Below are positions 48,538-60,154 of a DNA stretch of 64,000 nt, piece by piece. Position 1 is the first letter of the stretch, and each line of letters begins with the position of its first letter. The notes beneath the pieces were generated by a model that was given only the letters and a program-made list of their open reading frames with translations, was not told where the DNA came from and did no database searches. The position numbers and the translations under genes are program-made. Origin of the DNA: Cornus controversa (lineage: Eukaryota > Streptophyta > Magnoliopsida > Cornales > Cornaceae); contig CM048850.1 of assembly GCA_026545225.1 (NCBI GenBank), positions 8,295,501-8,359,500 of the forward strand, in the 5' to 3' direction.

Positions 48538-49060
48538 TGTTATTAAGACAATTATCGACCTGCAATAGTGTTGAACAGACCCTTGACAACTGTCTCCCAG
48601 GATACAACGATCTTCCTCTCAATTGGTAGCAACACTTCAAACCAATTGAGTTTTTGCGAACCAACTTTGTGTTAGTACTCTCTTGGACTTGACTCTCTTA
48701 ACCTGTTGGTAAAAACCAGACCACTAAGACTCACTGGACTACGACTTGTTTAGGCTATATAGGTTTTGTAGGGAGACTTCAGACGTAGAGAGAATAAGAA
48801 GTCTAAAAATTGTATATTTACATATAAAAGTAAATGGCCTATTTATAGGCATACCGGTACCCTTTCAAAAGTACCCAAATAGTCATGAAATGTGTACTTT
48901 GGTGCAAAAGGTTGCGAATCGTACTGTTTCAACTTTAAATAACACCAATAGTGTCTATTCGATACTAACAGACACTTTTGGTGTCTGTTTAGTGTGAATC
49001 GCACTGTGTCACCTTCAATTTTCATTCAATTTTTCTAACAATCTCCCACATGAATGAAAA
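48538..49060 (-). mobile_element. Ty1/copia 3' LTR with polypurine tract
   Basis: The minus strand shows a polypurine tract (ATGTGGGAGATTG, about 49,040-49,052) followed by an LTR starting TGTTAGAAAAATTGAATG at 49,040. The LTR contains a TATA-like CCTATAAATAGGCC (about 48,836-48,850) and CT-rich leader sequence, and ends near GTCTTAATAACA at 48,538. It is about 503 bp. The matching 5' LTR is not in the window. Sequence at 49,061-49,900 looks like the untranslated part between pol and polypurine tract, without intact coding. Confidence 0.65.
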
Positions 49061-49959
49061 TTAATATAATTTAAAAAATAGACTTTGACTTATACTAAGA
49101 GAGTACAGTTGGAAAGTTATTGCATCAAGATAGAAAGCTTTTGGCCTTGAATTTTCCCTAGTGTAATACTATCGGATTTACTTGGCTAACTAGTGACATA
49201 AAGTCTTGAACTATTCAGCTGTTTGTGTAAAATCAGACAATAGCATACACACAATACCTTTCCACACAAAATTGGTTTTTTCAGCTGTGTTCATTTTAGC
49301 CCTGAACAAATCCTTGTATTCATGAGTGCTCTAAAGAACTTAGCCTTTCATTCCCATAGAAGCGGCCTACTTTACACTCATATAGGTGATTCTCTATTAA
49401 AAGTATCTTGACATGCCTCACTTGAATTTTCAAGATATAGGAATCACTAAAAGTATTTTCTTAACCTGATACCCATGATAGGCAGCACTGTGTCATCATA
49501 GGAATGGGAAAAAGACAAAATCTTCCAGTGTTACTGGTGAGTCACTCAAAATTTTAGTTGTTCCTTTGAATCTAGATCTTGGGATCTCCAGTCAGCTAGA
49601 TAGGGTTTCCATTAAGGTGGTTCATTAGGCTTTAAGCCCATTCCCCTCAATGACATCATCACTTGCTCTCTGGTTCAACCTTTCATATATGTGACCACCA
49701 AGTTGTTCTTTGATATATACACTCTATAGAGATTTTCTCATTTGAAAGGAATGGTGCAGGTGTTAGCCAATTTAGAATATTCTTTAAGAATGTTCATAAC
49801 TTTTTAATCATTTTGGTTTTATTTAAAGCAACTAGTTGTTATTCCATGACTACACCTTTAATATTAAAGACATGTCCATTCATGGATCTAAAGTCTTTTA
49901 TATCCCTTAATTGTAATGTCAAACCTTGATAAATGCAATCATTATTTACAAGATGGATC

Positions 49960-50560
49960 TTAACCACCTCAATACATTTAGTATTCTCTCGGATTGCTTG
50001 TATATCAAGTTATGTGCGCATACACAGCCGTCAAAAACTCTCCATGACGCTCAGTAGTATGCCCAACGGGAGAGCATTCTTCTGGAAAATCGTGTCAAAA
50101 AACCACAAACGCCTAGGAATGAGTGACTTGCTTATGCAGTTCTGTTTGGTTTTTGTGAAGCGGTTGTCACACAACTCATGCACTATCCTCGTGACGGTGA
50201 GATGCTATAGGAGCTCATAATATAAATAATGATCCTTGTCCGGAGCAAGGTCCCCGATCTCCTCATGTGGACACCTGGTAAGCTCGGCGATATCCTTAAT
50301 AAAAATGGTAAGGGATGTGCCATCCACGCTTGTCCTTAGTATGCCCGGCTCCGCATAATCATATGTAAGATTCTGGTAGAAGACCTGTATAAGCCGAGGG
50401 TAAGTTATATCGACAGCTGGTGTTAAAAGACTAAGAAGGTGGCGGCCTCTTAAGGCTTCCACGAACCATAAAAAATGTGGGTACGCTGTGAAAATGGTCT
50501 CATTCGTGAAGTGCTCGGGGTGGAAATCTCTATTTTTCCATTTCCCACAAGGAATGTCAG
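49960..50560 (-). pseudogene. Retroelement-borne putative plant transposon protein domain, broken
   Basis: The minus-strand frame at 50,462-50,205 and its flanks read NRDFHPEHF, HFLWFVEALRGRHLLSLL, RLIQVFYQNLTYDYAEPGIL and IKDIAELTRCPHEE. A leucine-rich segment, then a FYxNL box, then a CPH box resembles the putative plant transposon protein domain in plant LTR elements. The frame ends in a stop with partial continuation. The identification is from pattern memory only. Confidence 0.35.
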
Positions 50561-50595
50561 ACAGAGATTGGGACGTAACAACTTGGTATCAGAGC
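50535..50595 (+). other. Gypsy LTR end and primer-binding site
   Basis: GATTGGGACGTAACA is followed, after ACT, by TGGTATCAGAGCTC (about 50,574-50,587), a tRNA-Met primer site in the plus orientation. The rest of the 5' LTR is missing: coding-like minus-strand sequence starts directly to the left. This site belongs to the gag relic at 52,455 once the intervening insertion is discounted. Confidence 0.6.
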
Positions 50596-50754
50596 TCTAG
50601 TTTGGAATACCTAGGGACGATGGGAAATGGTTGAACTACATTTTGATGTTTGAAAGGATTTAATGATTTGAACCTTAGGTTTTCAATGAAGGTGGGGTCC
50701 AATCATGTGTTAAATTGAAATTGTGTGTTGATCGTGTGTTGTGAGTGTATCAAT

Positions 50755-52205
50755 TAAATTACCACACTTCGCAATAGAATGAATTCCTTGCAGAATAGGG
50801 CTATCGAAAGGGGTGTCGAACCTTAGGAATTATGGTCTGAATAAGTTGGTATACGGAATTAATTCTAATTAAATTAAGAGAAAAGAATTTTGATTTTTTT
50901 ATTTAAACTAATTAAAAAGCAGTTAAAATAAAACAAAAGAAAATAAAGAGTGTAGAAAATATGAGATAAATCTAGGGTAATTGACTTCACCACTAACGTC
51001 ACAATCAATGGCCAATTGAAATGACGATGGGGAATTATACCATGCATAAGTGGTGTTGGTGACTATAAGCTCACCTTCATCTATCAAGAAGATAACATAT
51101 GATTAAGGCTAAGTCATGGACTATCTTCAATTGGCATGAGCCATCTGTCTAACTACTCTACTCTAGGGTGCAATATGGTTCATCTTCTCTAGGTATAATC
51201 TATCAAAGCTTTTAATGATATATTCAGTAATTACCATTGTGTAATAATTGCTCTCATAATCACATAAAATAAGAGAGATTGAGTTCAATAACAATAGCTA
51301 AATATCTAAGATAAGATAAAGAATCATTAAAATTGAAATTATAAGATTTTTATTGCTCAATTCTATAATAAGAATCCTCTGAATTACACAATCCATGTAT
51401 GTATATAAAGGTCCCCAATAATTAAAACAATCAAACCATTGATACTTAATTAGGGCTACATCAAAACCCTAGTGGATGAACTAGTCGCTCATGGTAGAAG
51501 AAGAAGCTTCAACGGTTGAGAAAGAAGGCATCATCTTCATGAATTACATGCAAGACTTCGTTCTCCAATGGTTCTCCACTCCAAAGCTCTGCAAAATATG
51601 TCTTCAATGGTGTCCAAAAGTTCTTTAAAAACTCTCCCAAATAGCCTCCAATTCACCACTTTATGCACTAAGAGAATACACCAAGTCTTAATCCAATTAG
51701 GAATTAATTAGGTTTTTTCACAGTACTAAATAGGTGAGTTTTTCTACTGACGTTCGGCCTAACTTTTGACCTACTAGAAGTTCGATTCATAGAATTTTTG
51801 TGAAATACAAATGTGTCCAGAATCGAATTTCATTCAACTTAAATGAAAATTAAATTGAATTGACGCTCAGAAATAAGACTTCTGGTCTATTTTCCAAAAT
51901 GGGATTAAAACTTTCTTAAGCGTAGAATTAGGCTTTAGGCCCATAACCTCCTTAAGCAGCTGTAATTCTCTTGGACCTCTTCCTTGGGTTGATTTGAGTT
52001 AAAATATCTAGTTGAATGGATTCATTTGATGTAGACTTCATCTAACCCTCCTAGATGTCATCTTTAAAAGTCCAAAATCATGGTTTTAACTAAAATAATC
52101 ATTAAGGCCTTGAAAATATAGAAAACACTAAAATGAAGTAAAATCACAAATTAATCTATCACTAAGAGAATAAAATATGCAAGTTAAGAGGTTAAAATGC
52201 GTAAC
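50755..52205. mobile_element. Probable 1.45-kb insertion, LTR-like
   Basis: The leader sequence of the gypsy element appears interrupted. GTGTGTTGATCGTGTGTTG before and ATGCCGATCATGTGTTGACA after look like parts of one region. The inserted piece contains CTTCGCAATAG, CCTTGCAGAATAGGGCTATC and GTCGAACCTTAGGAATT, similar in layout to the start of gypsy LTRs read on the minus strand. The ends and target-site duplication are unresolved. Confidence 0.35.
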
Positions 52206-52454
52206 ATTCAATGCCGATCATGTGTTGACATATGGTTTGTCAAAACCATAGGTTTGAGTACCTTGGATAAAGGGTGAGAATTTGAATGTGTGTTATTTAA
52301 GGTTAAAGATTTTGACTTGAGATTTTGTATTGGATATACAACTTTTGCATTGTTATATAGAATAAGATTTGATGCTTACATGTTTAAAATGAGCATACAG
52401 TTTTGGATGATTTGGCTTGGGTTCTAAGTGTATTCTTGTTGTCTATATAACAAG

Positions 52455-53590
52455 ATGCCACCAAGGAGAGTTCGCGAAAGGGTAGATGTAGTCCCTATAA
52501 ATGGAAAGCAAGTTATGCATGATATGGTTGCGACCATATGACAAATTACTAGGGAAACGCAAGAGGACACTCAGGCTCGACTTAGAGCAGCTGTTAGTAG
52601 GATGATGTTGACATTGGGGCATGTCAGGAAGCATAATCCACCATCATACGTAGGAGGGTCTAATCCTATGTTGGCTGAGAATTGGTTGAATGAGATAGTC
52701 AAACTCCTTACCACACTAGAGGTAGAGGAGAACTTGAGAGTGAAAGTAGTCGCCCATTATCTTACGGGTGAGGTGAACCGTTGGTGGAAGTTCATTGGGA
52801 ATTATCATGATATTGAGGTAATGGACTGGAATATGTTCGAAGCATTATTCTTTGAGAAGTATTTTACGGTGACGATGAATGACAACTTGAGGCAAGAGTT
52901 TTATAATTTTTTTCAAGGGAATATAACAGTTATGGAGTGTGATACCAAGTTCACATCATTGACTCATTTTGTATAAAAAATGATCCCTATTGAGGAACTT
53001 AAGGTGAAGAAGTTCGTGAGAGGTCTCCGAACTTCCATCAGGGATAGAATTGTCATTTTGGGTTTGACAAGTTATGCTATAGTGGTGGGAAGAGCACTAA
53101 TAGTAGAAGAACTTAGTAATGATAATCAAAGGATATAGGATAAAAGAAAGCGTGTTTCTCCTAAGAGTCAGTTAAAGAAGAAGCAGAAAAGTGGTCCTTC
53201 TAAATCGGTAAGATTAATGAGGCAATAGACGACATGTTTCGTGCTTACGACTCTGAGTTAGCATAGTTGATTGGGTCAAGGAAAATGTGTCATCACTGTC
53301 AGTAGTCGGGTCACTATAGGTCTGAGTGTCCCAACATATATTTGACACCAACAGGTTTGTTACCACTGTCATCAAACTGGCTATATGAAAGTGAATTATC
53401 TCCAAGGACAAGGTGTGTAAGGTGGGACGGAGTCTCACAATCACACTAATCAATTTTTGGCAAGTCAGCTTGACTCGATGGTAATGCCGCCACCCCCGCG
53501 AGTGCAGTTTACTCAAGTTTTACGAGCAAGCACGGGGAGCCTTCCTAATGGTTCAGGACAGCAGTCTAGGTATCAGAGGACTGGTCCACA
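52455..53590 (+). pseudogene. Ty3/gypsy gag relic with two zinc knuckles
   Basis: From the ATG at 52,455 a frame encodes MPPRRVRERVDVVP and a retrotransposon gag core with NWLNEIVKLL and TGEVNRWWKF, the usual Ty3/gypsy capsid layout. In-frame stops lie at 52,539 (TGA), 52,974 (TAA) and 53,136 (TAG). A frameshift follows near 53,200-53,230, with two further TAG codons at 53,264 and 53,303. The first zinc knuckle (CHHC ... GHYRSEC, near 53,288-53,330) contains the last stop. The second (CYHCHQTGY, near 53,355-53,400) has lost its His and last Cys. No protease or reverse transcriptase follows. From 53,600 to 54,650 I see only decayed sequence without a nameable domain. Confidence 0.85.
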
Positions 53591-54654
53591 ATGATTGAGG
53601 TATATCAGTGATCTCTGGTTTATAAGTTATAACAATGATTTATCCAAGTATATTAAGTTGTATATCATGAGTTTATGTTGCATGGGTTGTGTTGCGAGAT
53701 TGATAAAACATGATAAGTTTTATGTGTTTGAAAAACATACTTCTGGTTTAACATTAGTTGTTGTAACATGCAGTGTATCTAGAATGTTTTGATGTACATT
53801 GCATGTCTGATTTCAATATCCTAGTTTTAAGAATTTGATGCGTTACACAAATATTTGGAATAGGTTGATTCATGAGGTTGGAGATGTACGAGTTATACTA
53901 GATTCGAGTTGTGTAAACCTAAGGCTAATGGGGAAAGGTTGAGATATTTCAATATTTTCCATACAAAGATTTTTTAGAATATATTAAAGTTGGATATATT
54001 AGTCCTTGAATATATTAGGGACTTAATATATGTGGTCCATTATCTTTATGTCGGAATGGACAGTTGGGATCAAGAGTAAGAGGGACAAAAAAGACATATT
54101 GTCGGGGTTGGGCTAGCCGGGAGAAATGACCTGGCCAGACATTTCTCTTCGATTAGTATTTCTCTTACAACATGTTGAGTCCAAGTGATTGTGGAGTTGA
54201 TTAGTGATTGTTAACAAGCAAGTATTAGAATGTTAAGATTTAGAGTGAAGACTTTTTCACTCATGAGGTTGAGAAAACAGTTATGTTCTTTGAGGATTGC
54301 AAAGGTTTATTGAGTTTTGTGATAATGGGTGCTGTCATTTAGACATAACTTTGTCTACTGACACTCACCAGAAAGTGAGTGTTGTCGATTGGACGTAGTT
54401 TTGTCTACTGGCATATGCAGAGAAGTCGGGTTTGTCATATTCCACTTGATGTAACTTATTAACAAATGTAATATTAATGTATACTTGAGGTAATAAAAAG
54501 AGCACTAGAATTGTAAGGTTAAGTAACTTTTTGTTTGATAAATTGGAAATGAATTTCTTGAAGGTAATGATGCAATCAAGGATTTATGATCGTTTATGTG
54601 ATAACTTAGAATTGTCATTGAATTAGACTATAAATTAGTGATTTGAAGATTTTA

Positions 54655-55085
54655 TACATGAGTGTGTGTAAGTATGCACTCGATGTGTGTTATATATATG
54701 TGTGTATGTGTGTGTGTGTGTAGATCATATTTGTATGAGTATAACATACATGTGTGTATGGTTGTGCTCAACATATGGTATGCATATGTTGGAACATTTT
54801 TAATTTTATTGATTTTCTTGATATTTGGTTTTTGGGATGGAATTGGGAAAATAGGAAGGGCCCGGAACCCTTGGGTTAAAAATTCCTAAACTTGGCCAAA
54901 CAACGTCTCATTATCGTCTGGTTAGTAGCCCATAAAGTGGGCTATGTTTGGGTACTTGGCCAGTAAGGCACTTACACTGGGTGCATGTGTCCGGCTATTC
55001 CCAATGTTATGTGATTTCAAATTGGCAACTTGTGAACTTGGAAGGAGATGTGTATATGTGTGTGACATACAATTTTGCAAATTAA
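54655..55085 (+). mobile_element. Gypsy LTR-like segment with TG-rich microsatellite
   Basis: A (TG)n-rich tract lies at about 54,690-54,722. The block 54,835-55,015 (GGCCCGGAACCC, CTTGGCCAAAC, TAGCCCATAAAGTGGGC, TATTCCCAATGTTATGTG) is related to 44,340-44,560, so both belong to one LTR superfamily. TG/ATG-rich sequence continues to about 55,330. Confidence 0.5.
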
Positions 55086-55486
55086 AAAATATGTGTGAGT
55101 GACAATGATTTTAAAAATGTGACATGTGTGCGTGTGTGACACATGGTCTAAAAAAGGTGCATGCGAAGCATATTATTTCTTGCATGTAGAGAGTGTGTTT
55201 ATGCATGTGATATATGAGGTGTAAAACATATGTACATATGTGACATGAGATTGTCATTTGAGAAATGTGAGTATGTGCATGAGATGCACAAAGTAGATAT
55301 ATATGTATATGAAAGGAGTGTGCGCACAAGGTAAATCATATTTTTAATTACGTAAGTAATTTTTTGTTTATAAATCGTAAATACTAATTTGATTGTTGGA
55401 GTGTACCCGAGCGGCATCGCAATGACATAGTCACATCTCCTTTATTTTGCAGGAAGGAGCGTCGAACCGGATCGTAGAAATTTTTA

Positions 55487-56048
55487 TCGATAGGACCCAT
55501 TGGCAAACCTGCCGATAGCCAACCCACTAGCCAATCTACCGATGGGACCAATTAAGCAACATGCCAATGGCCAACCCACTAGCCAACCTGTGGATGGGAT
55601 CCACTGGCTAACTTGTTGATGTGACCCATTATCCTGCCGATGGCCAACCTATTAGCCAACCTGTCGATGGAACCCATTGATTAACCTGTCGATGGGGCCC
55701 ACTGGCTTGCTGATGGCCAACCCACTAGCCAACTTGCTGATGGGACCCATTATCCAACCTATTGATGGCCAACCTGCCGATTGAACCCATTGGACAACTT
55801 GTCGATGGGGCTCACTGGCCTGCCGATGGTCAACCCACTAGCCAAATTGCTGATGGGACCCACTGGCCAACATATCGAGACCAACTGCTGGCAAACTTGC
55901 TGAGACTTACCTACTGGCCAACCTGTCGAGGATAACCCGGTAGTCAACCTGCCACCAATAGCCAACTACCAACCTACCTGGTGACCAGCCACCTTAATGG
56001 CCAACTTGCCTCACCAATCTACCGATGGCCAACCAACATGGCCCACTG
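55487..56048. repeat. Degenerate minisatellite, GATGGSACCCAYTGGCCAAC type
   Basis: Some 25 or more short units alternate between GATGGGACCCACTGG-type and GATGGCCAACCCACTAGCCAAC-type motifs, grouping into super-units of roughly 55-75 bp. GC content is far above the surroundings. The minus-strand open frame at 55,759-55,965 is a by-product. A weaker version of the same word set lies at about 61,190-61,300. Confidence 0.85.
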
Positions 56049-56520
56049 ATAAGTGCCAAATGTTATACATTTAGGACCTTGATGATGCATATAGTACCTT
56101 AGTGATATATTTTTATGTCTTCTTAGTTTTAATTTGGTTTAATCTTAATTTGCAGTTACTTGGAGAAAATAAGGCTTAATCTAGTATTTTAAAAATATTA
56201 AAGCATTTCAAAGAAGTCTAAGGGAGCTGCAATAGAGAAACATATCATAGTGTACATGAAGCTCTTTGCCTTGATCAATCAAACCCTTGACTCGATGGAT
56301 CAAATCAGGCCTACTGATATGTGAGCTTGATTCAGGTCTATTTTAAAGCGAAGCCAAAAGGTACACCTGATGGAGCACGTGCTCTAAAGCCTTGGGACTA
56401 AGTATAAATATGGAAATGATAGCCATTTGAAAGGGAGCTAGCATTTGCAAGACTCAACCTCTCCCTTATTCTTTCTCTCTCTAAAACTAAAATACCCCTT
56501 ACAAATTTTCATGCATGAGG
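56040..56520 (+). mobile_element. Gypsy LTR-like fragment
   Basis: ACTGATAAGTGCC, TTAATTTGCAGTTACTTGGA, GATCAATC-type motifs and AGTATAAATATGG (TATA-like, near 56,400) followed by CT-rich leader resemble an LTR promoter half. The ends are not defined. Confidence 0.4.
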
Positions 56521-56989
56521 TGGCCAGTCTCACACATAAAACATAAGGGAAACTTATAACTGATAGTAAACAATGATAGAATACAAGGACAAAAGAAAAA
56601 GAATTCTAAATGCTGAAAGAAAATCTAACTGAAATAGATAATAATGTTAAGTATACAAATGCGAGTCTGAACTATACAACTTGGAAGTCCCGTAACTCAA
56701 GGTCCCCTTAACCAAAAATTATAAAAGTAAAAACTTTATGGAAGGATCTAAGACCCTACACTAAAGTCCAGTAAGGAATAGATGAATGCCATGCTCTATG
56801 GACTTCACGTTCTAACCTCGAAGTGGAAGCTGCCTGGGACCTGAAATATCAACAAAGTGGGTTAAACCTACGAGCAAGTTCCCTCTACTACCACCTAATC
56901 AGAGAACCGGTAAACATACCCTCTACATGAGGAACAATAAAATACACAGATGTACACGTATCATTTCCTAATTTAACCCCTAACCCAAA

Positions 56990-57356
56990 AAACCTATTCG
57001 TTATCATGCAAATTATAGAATCTCTTTCCTAAGTTCAATCCAAAGGCAATTCTTACATGCCTGAACACTTCATTAGATGTAAACTCTATTGATATAAGGC
57101 AATCATAACATGCCTCCTTTCTAAACGTATTAAATACTTTATTAGGTATTTGGCAATCCCGACCATATACAAACACACCCTTTCTCACTTAACCTACGAT
57201 TCCAAATTAGGACAATCCTATATCCTGTACCAACCCATATGTTATCACAAAAATAGAGAACACGCTTTCCTAGGTTTAATCCAAAGGCAATCTATACAAA
57301 CCCGAACCCTTAGTAAGTACATAGCCTACTATTATTCGGTAATCCTGACATGCCTC

Positions 57357-57401
<45 letters not shown>

Positions 57402-57600
57402 TTATTATGTAACTGGTAATCCTCACATGCTTCCCTTATAAACCTATTTAAATACCTTATTAGATATTGGCAATCTATACATGCGTCCCTTATAACCTAT
57501 TAAATACCTTACTAAGTATTGGCAATCCATACATGCCTCCCTTAATCCTTTAAATAGTTTATTAAGTATTGACAATCCTCACATGCCCCCTAGATTAACA
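56990..57600. repeat. Degenerate tandem repeat, about 60-120 bp, with (TA)n core
   Basis: Phrases such as TTAGGTATTTGGCAATCC, ACATGCCTCCCTTATA and AAACCTATTAAATACCTTA recur six or more times with drift. A pure (TA)n run occupies 57,361-57,397. The block probably sits inside the gypsy 3' LTR region that extends left from 59,303; the left end of that LTR is not resolved. Confidence 0.65.
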
Positions 57601-57619
57601 TTGTAATAAATAATCTAAT

Positions 57620-58727
57620 ATGCTTAAAAGTATGCTAACTAATATCACACAATTCTTCGGCACATGAATTAATTAAACAAAATAAAGTAGATAACCGACA
57701 ACGCAAACAAACAAGTTTAACATACTCTCATATATTGTTTCAAAAGTCAAGTATGTTTATGACAGTAGAGAAACCATTACGGAACAAATAATAAACAATT
57801 AAACATAATTTAAACACTATTCAATTACTCAAGAACATTTATGAAAGCAAAGAAACAATTAAAGAAAAAATAATAATTAATTAAAAGAGAACTCCACAAA
57901 ACCAACACTTCAATTTAAAAATCAAGTATCTAAACCTAGCTCTAACCTAGGTTTCCGGGCATATTTTGTTTTTAAAAGTTCTATTCTATTATTCTAGAAT
58001 TTTTTGAAATTTTTCAAAAATTTAATGTATTTCCAAAAGTTAAAAGAAAGTAAAATTCTAATTTTCAGAAAACACTTTTTGTACAATTACTCAACAAGGA
58101 ACTTATTTCGTCTTGAAATTAAAAGCTCGTGTGTAATCTGTCCCTAAAAGCTTAATTTAAATTTTTTGAGAATTTTTCGGAATTAAAAAGTAATTTAAAA
58201 ATTAATTTTCCCATTTTTTTCTTTAAAATGCATTTAAAAAAATATTAAAAATATATAAAAGTATTCTGAATTGGGCCTAGTGAGTGGGATCGGAATACCC
58301 CTTTTTCGGTTCCAGCCGGTGGCCGCGCGGGCGGCGAGCGTGGCGCCCCCTTTTCCTTCTTCTTCCTCATTTTTTTTCCTCTTTCCCCTGCAACTAAGAA
58401 AATCCATGAAGACCAAAACTTCTCGGCCATTTTCTGGCCACCTCCAGACCCCGAATCTCGCGTTTGAATATACCATTCAACTCTTCTCAGTCTAAGCTAC
58501 GCATTGGTACCAAAATCCTCTCCGATCGCGACTTAAATCAAAAAGCCCCAATTTTAAGTTTTGGGGTTCTAAAATTTCAAACTCAAATTCTCGTCAAACT
58601 ACCCAAGATTCGCAACCAAACTTACAGAGTCTATTCAAGAGAGCAAGATCAACATATTAATCGGAACAAAAACCTTCGAAAATGACGATTACATTAAACA
58701 CAAATCTTATGTTTATACATACATACA

Positions 58728-58761
<34 letters not shown>

Positions 58762-59303
58762 TACTGCCTATACACTTATATATACATGCATATGCATAAG
58801 AAAAATTACCCCATAGCTGTACCAAACCCACAAATTTCTCACATTTAATCCATAGAAAATCCCTTAGCATGCATAATCATACAATCCCATAATTGTATAC
58901 ATGTATATACACATTTTCAAGCAACATATAAAAAATAATCTATGTTTACAAGTTCAAAGGGGAAGTGAAGAGATTGAACTTGCCTCTCAATGAACCGGGA
59001 GTCATCCCAATGAATATACACCTAGTCCAACCATTCCAGCCCAACTCAGCCTAAACCCAAATTGTCCCTAGCCCAATCTAAAAATTTAAAATAAAAGAAA
59101 AAAAATACAAAAACCTAGTCCAACTAAAATTAAATAAAATAAAAATAACTAACCTAAAACATTTAAAGCACTCCATAAACAATTCAAGGCACTAAAAGAA
59201 AAATAATTTAGACACATAACGCATTTAAAACACTCAAAAAAATAATTTAACAACAGAGCACGTAAATTAAAATTCACTAACCTCAAAATTACGGGGTATT
59301 ACA
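57620..59303 (-). mobile_element. Ty3/gypsy 3' LTR
   Basis: The minus strand starts TGTAATACCCCGTAATTTTG at 59,303, directly after a polypurine tract (TTTAGGGGGGAAGAA). The segment 57,620-58,345 is repeated in the same orientation at 60,160-60,900, as expected for paired LTRs. It includes a GC-rich patch (about 58,310-58,350), then CT-rich sequence. A TACA/TA microsatellite lies at 58,714-58,763. Short open frames near 58,234-58,685 are not genes. Confidence 0.75.
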
Positions 59304-59329
59304 TTCTTCCCCCCTAAAAAGAGGAATTT

Positions 59330-60150
59330 CATCCTCGAAATTCACCTCCATACCTGAAATAAAAGCTCTGGATACTTGGCCTTTATTTCATCCTCCATTT
59401 CCCAAGTGGGATCCGCCTCGTTGTGGTGGCTTCACTGAACACGTACTAAAGGAATAGTTTTGGAACGAAGGACCTGGTTTCTATGGTCAAGAATACAGTA
59501 AGGTTGTTCCACATAAGTTGCATCTGGATGCAACTCAATCTCCTCAACCTCAATATGTTGATAAGCATCATCATCCCTAAGGAATTTGCATAACATAGAC
59601 ACATGAAAGACACTATGCACCCTGTGCATTGTGTCTGGTAATGCTAATCTATATGCTACTGCCCCAATTTTGTCAATAATCATGAAATGACCCACAAGAC
59701 GAGGTGACAACTTTTCCTTTTTCACAAATCGCATTACTCCCTTCATGGTAGAAACCTTGAGTAAAACTTGATCCCCTACCTTGAACTTTAGTGCTCGAGT
59801 TTTTCGATCAGCATAACTCTTCTGCCTACTTTGAGCAGTTCGTATACATTCTCTAATAAGAGCAACTTTCTCAGATGTGTTCTTAATGAATTCAGCACCC
59901 AAGAATCTATTCTCTCCAACCTCTAACCAGTATACAGGCAACCTACATAAGCGCCCATACAAAGCCTTGAATGGTGCCACACCAATAGTCTTTTGATAAC
60001 TATTGTAATAAACAAACTCAACAAGTGGCAAATAACTCTTCCAATTATCCTTGAAGTCGAGTACACATGCTTGCAACGTATCCTCCAAATTCTGATTAAC
60101 CCTCTTAGTCTGACTATTGGTCTAAGGATGATAGGTTGTACTGAGATGCA
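59330..60150 (-). pseudogene. Ty3/gypsy pol 3' end: integrase C-terminal part (Tekay/Del-like)
   Basis: The frame at 60,088-59,432 (218 codons) matches the end of a chromovirus-type pol: FVYYNSYQKTIGVAPFKALY, then RQKSYADRK, VGDQVLLKVS, MRFVKKEKLSPRLVGHF, VFHVSML and RSKTIPLVRVQ. Upstream, coding continues to about 60,148 through a TAG. Downstream, a TGA replaces a conserved Trp before NEADPTWEMEDE, then come the polypurine tract and 3' LTR. At about 60,150 the pol sequence stops abruptly against LTR sequence, so protease, reverse transcriptase, RNase H and most of integrase are deleted. A chromodomain is not evident. Confidence 0.85.
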
Positions 60151-60154
60151 AAAG

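Noticed and set aside
58234-58685. Open frames near a GC-rich patch
   Set aside because: They lie inside the gypsy LTR, and the equivalent region of the other LTR copy does not preserve the frame.
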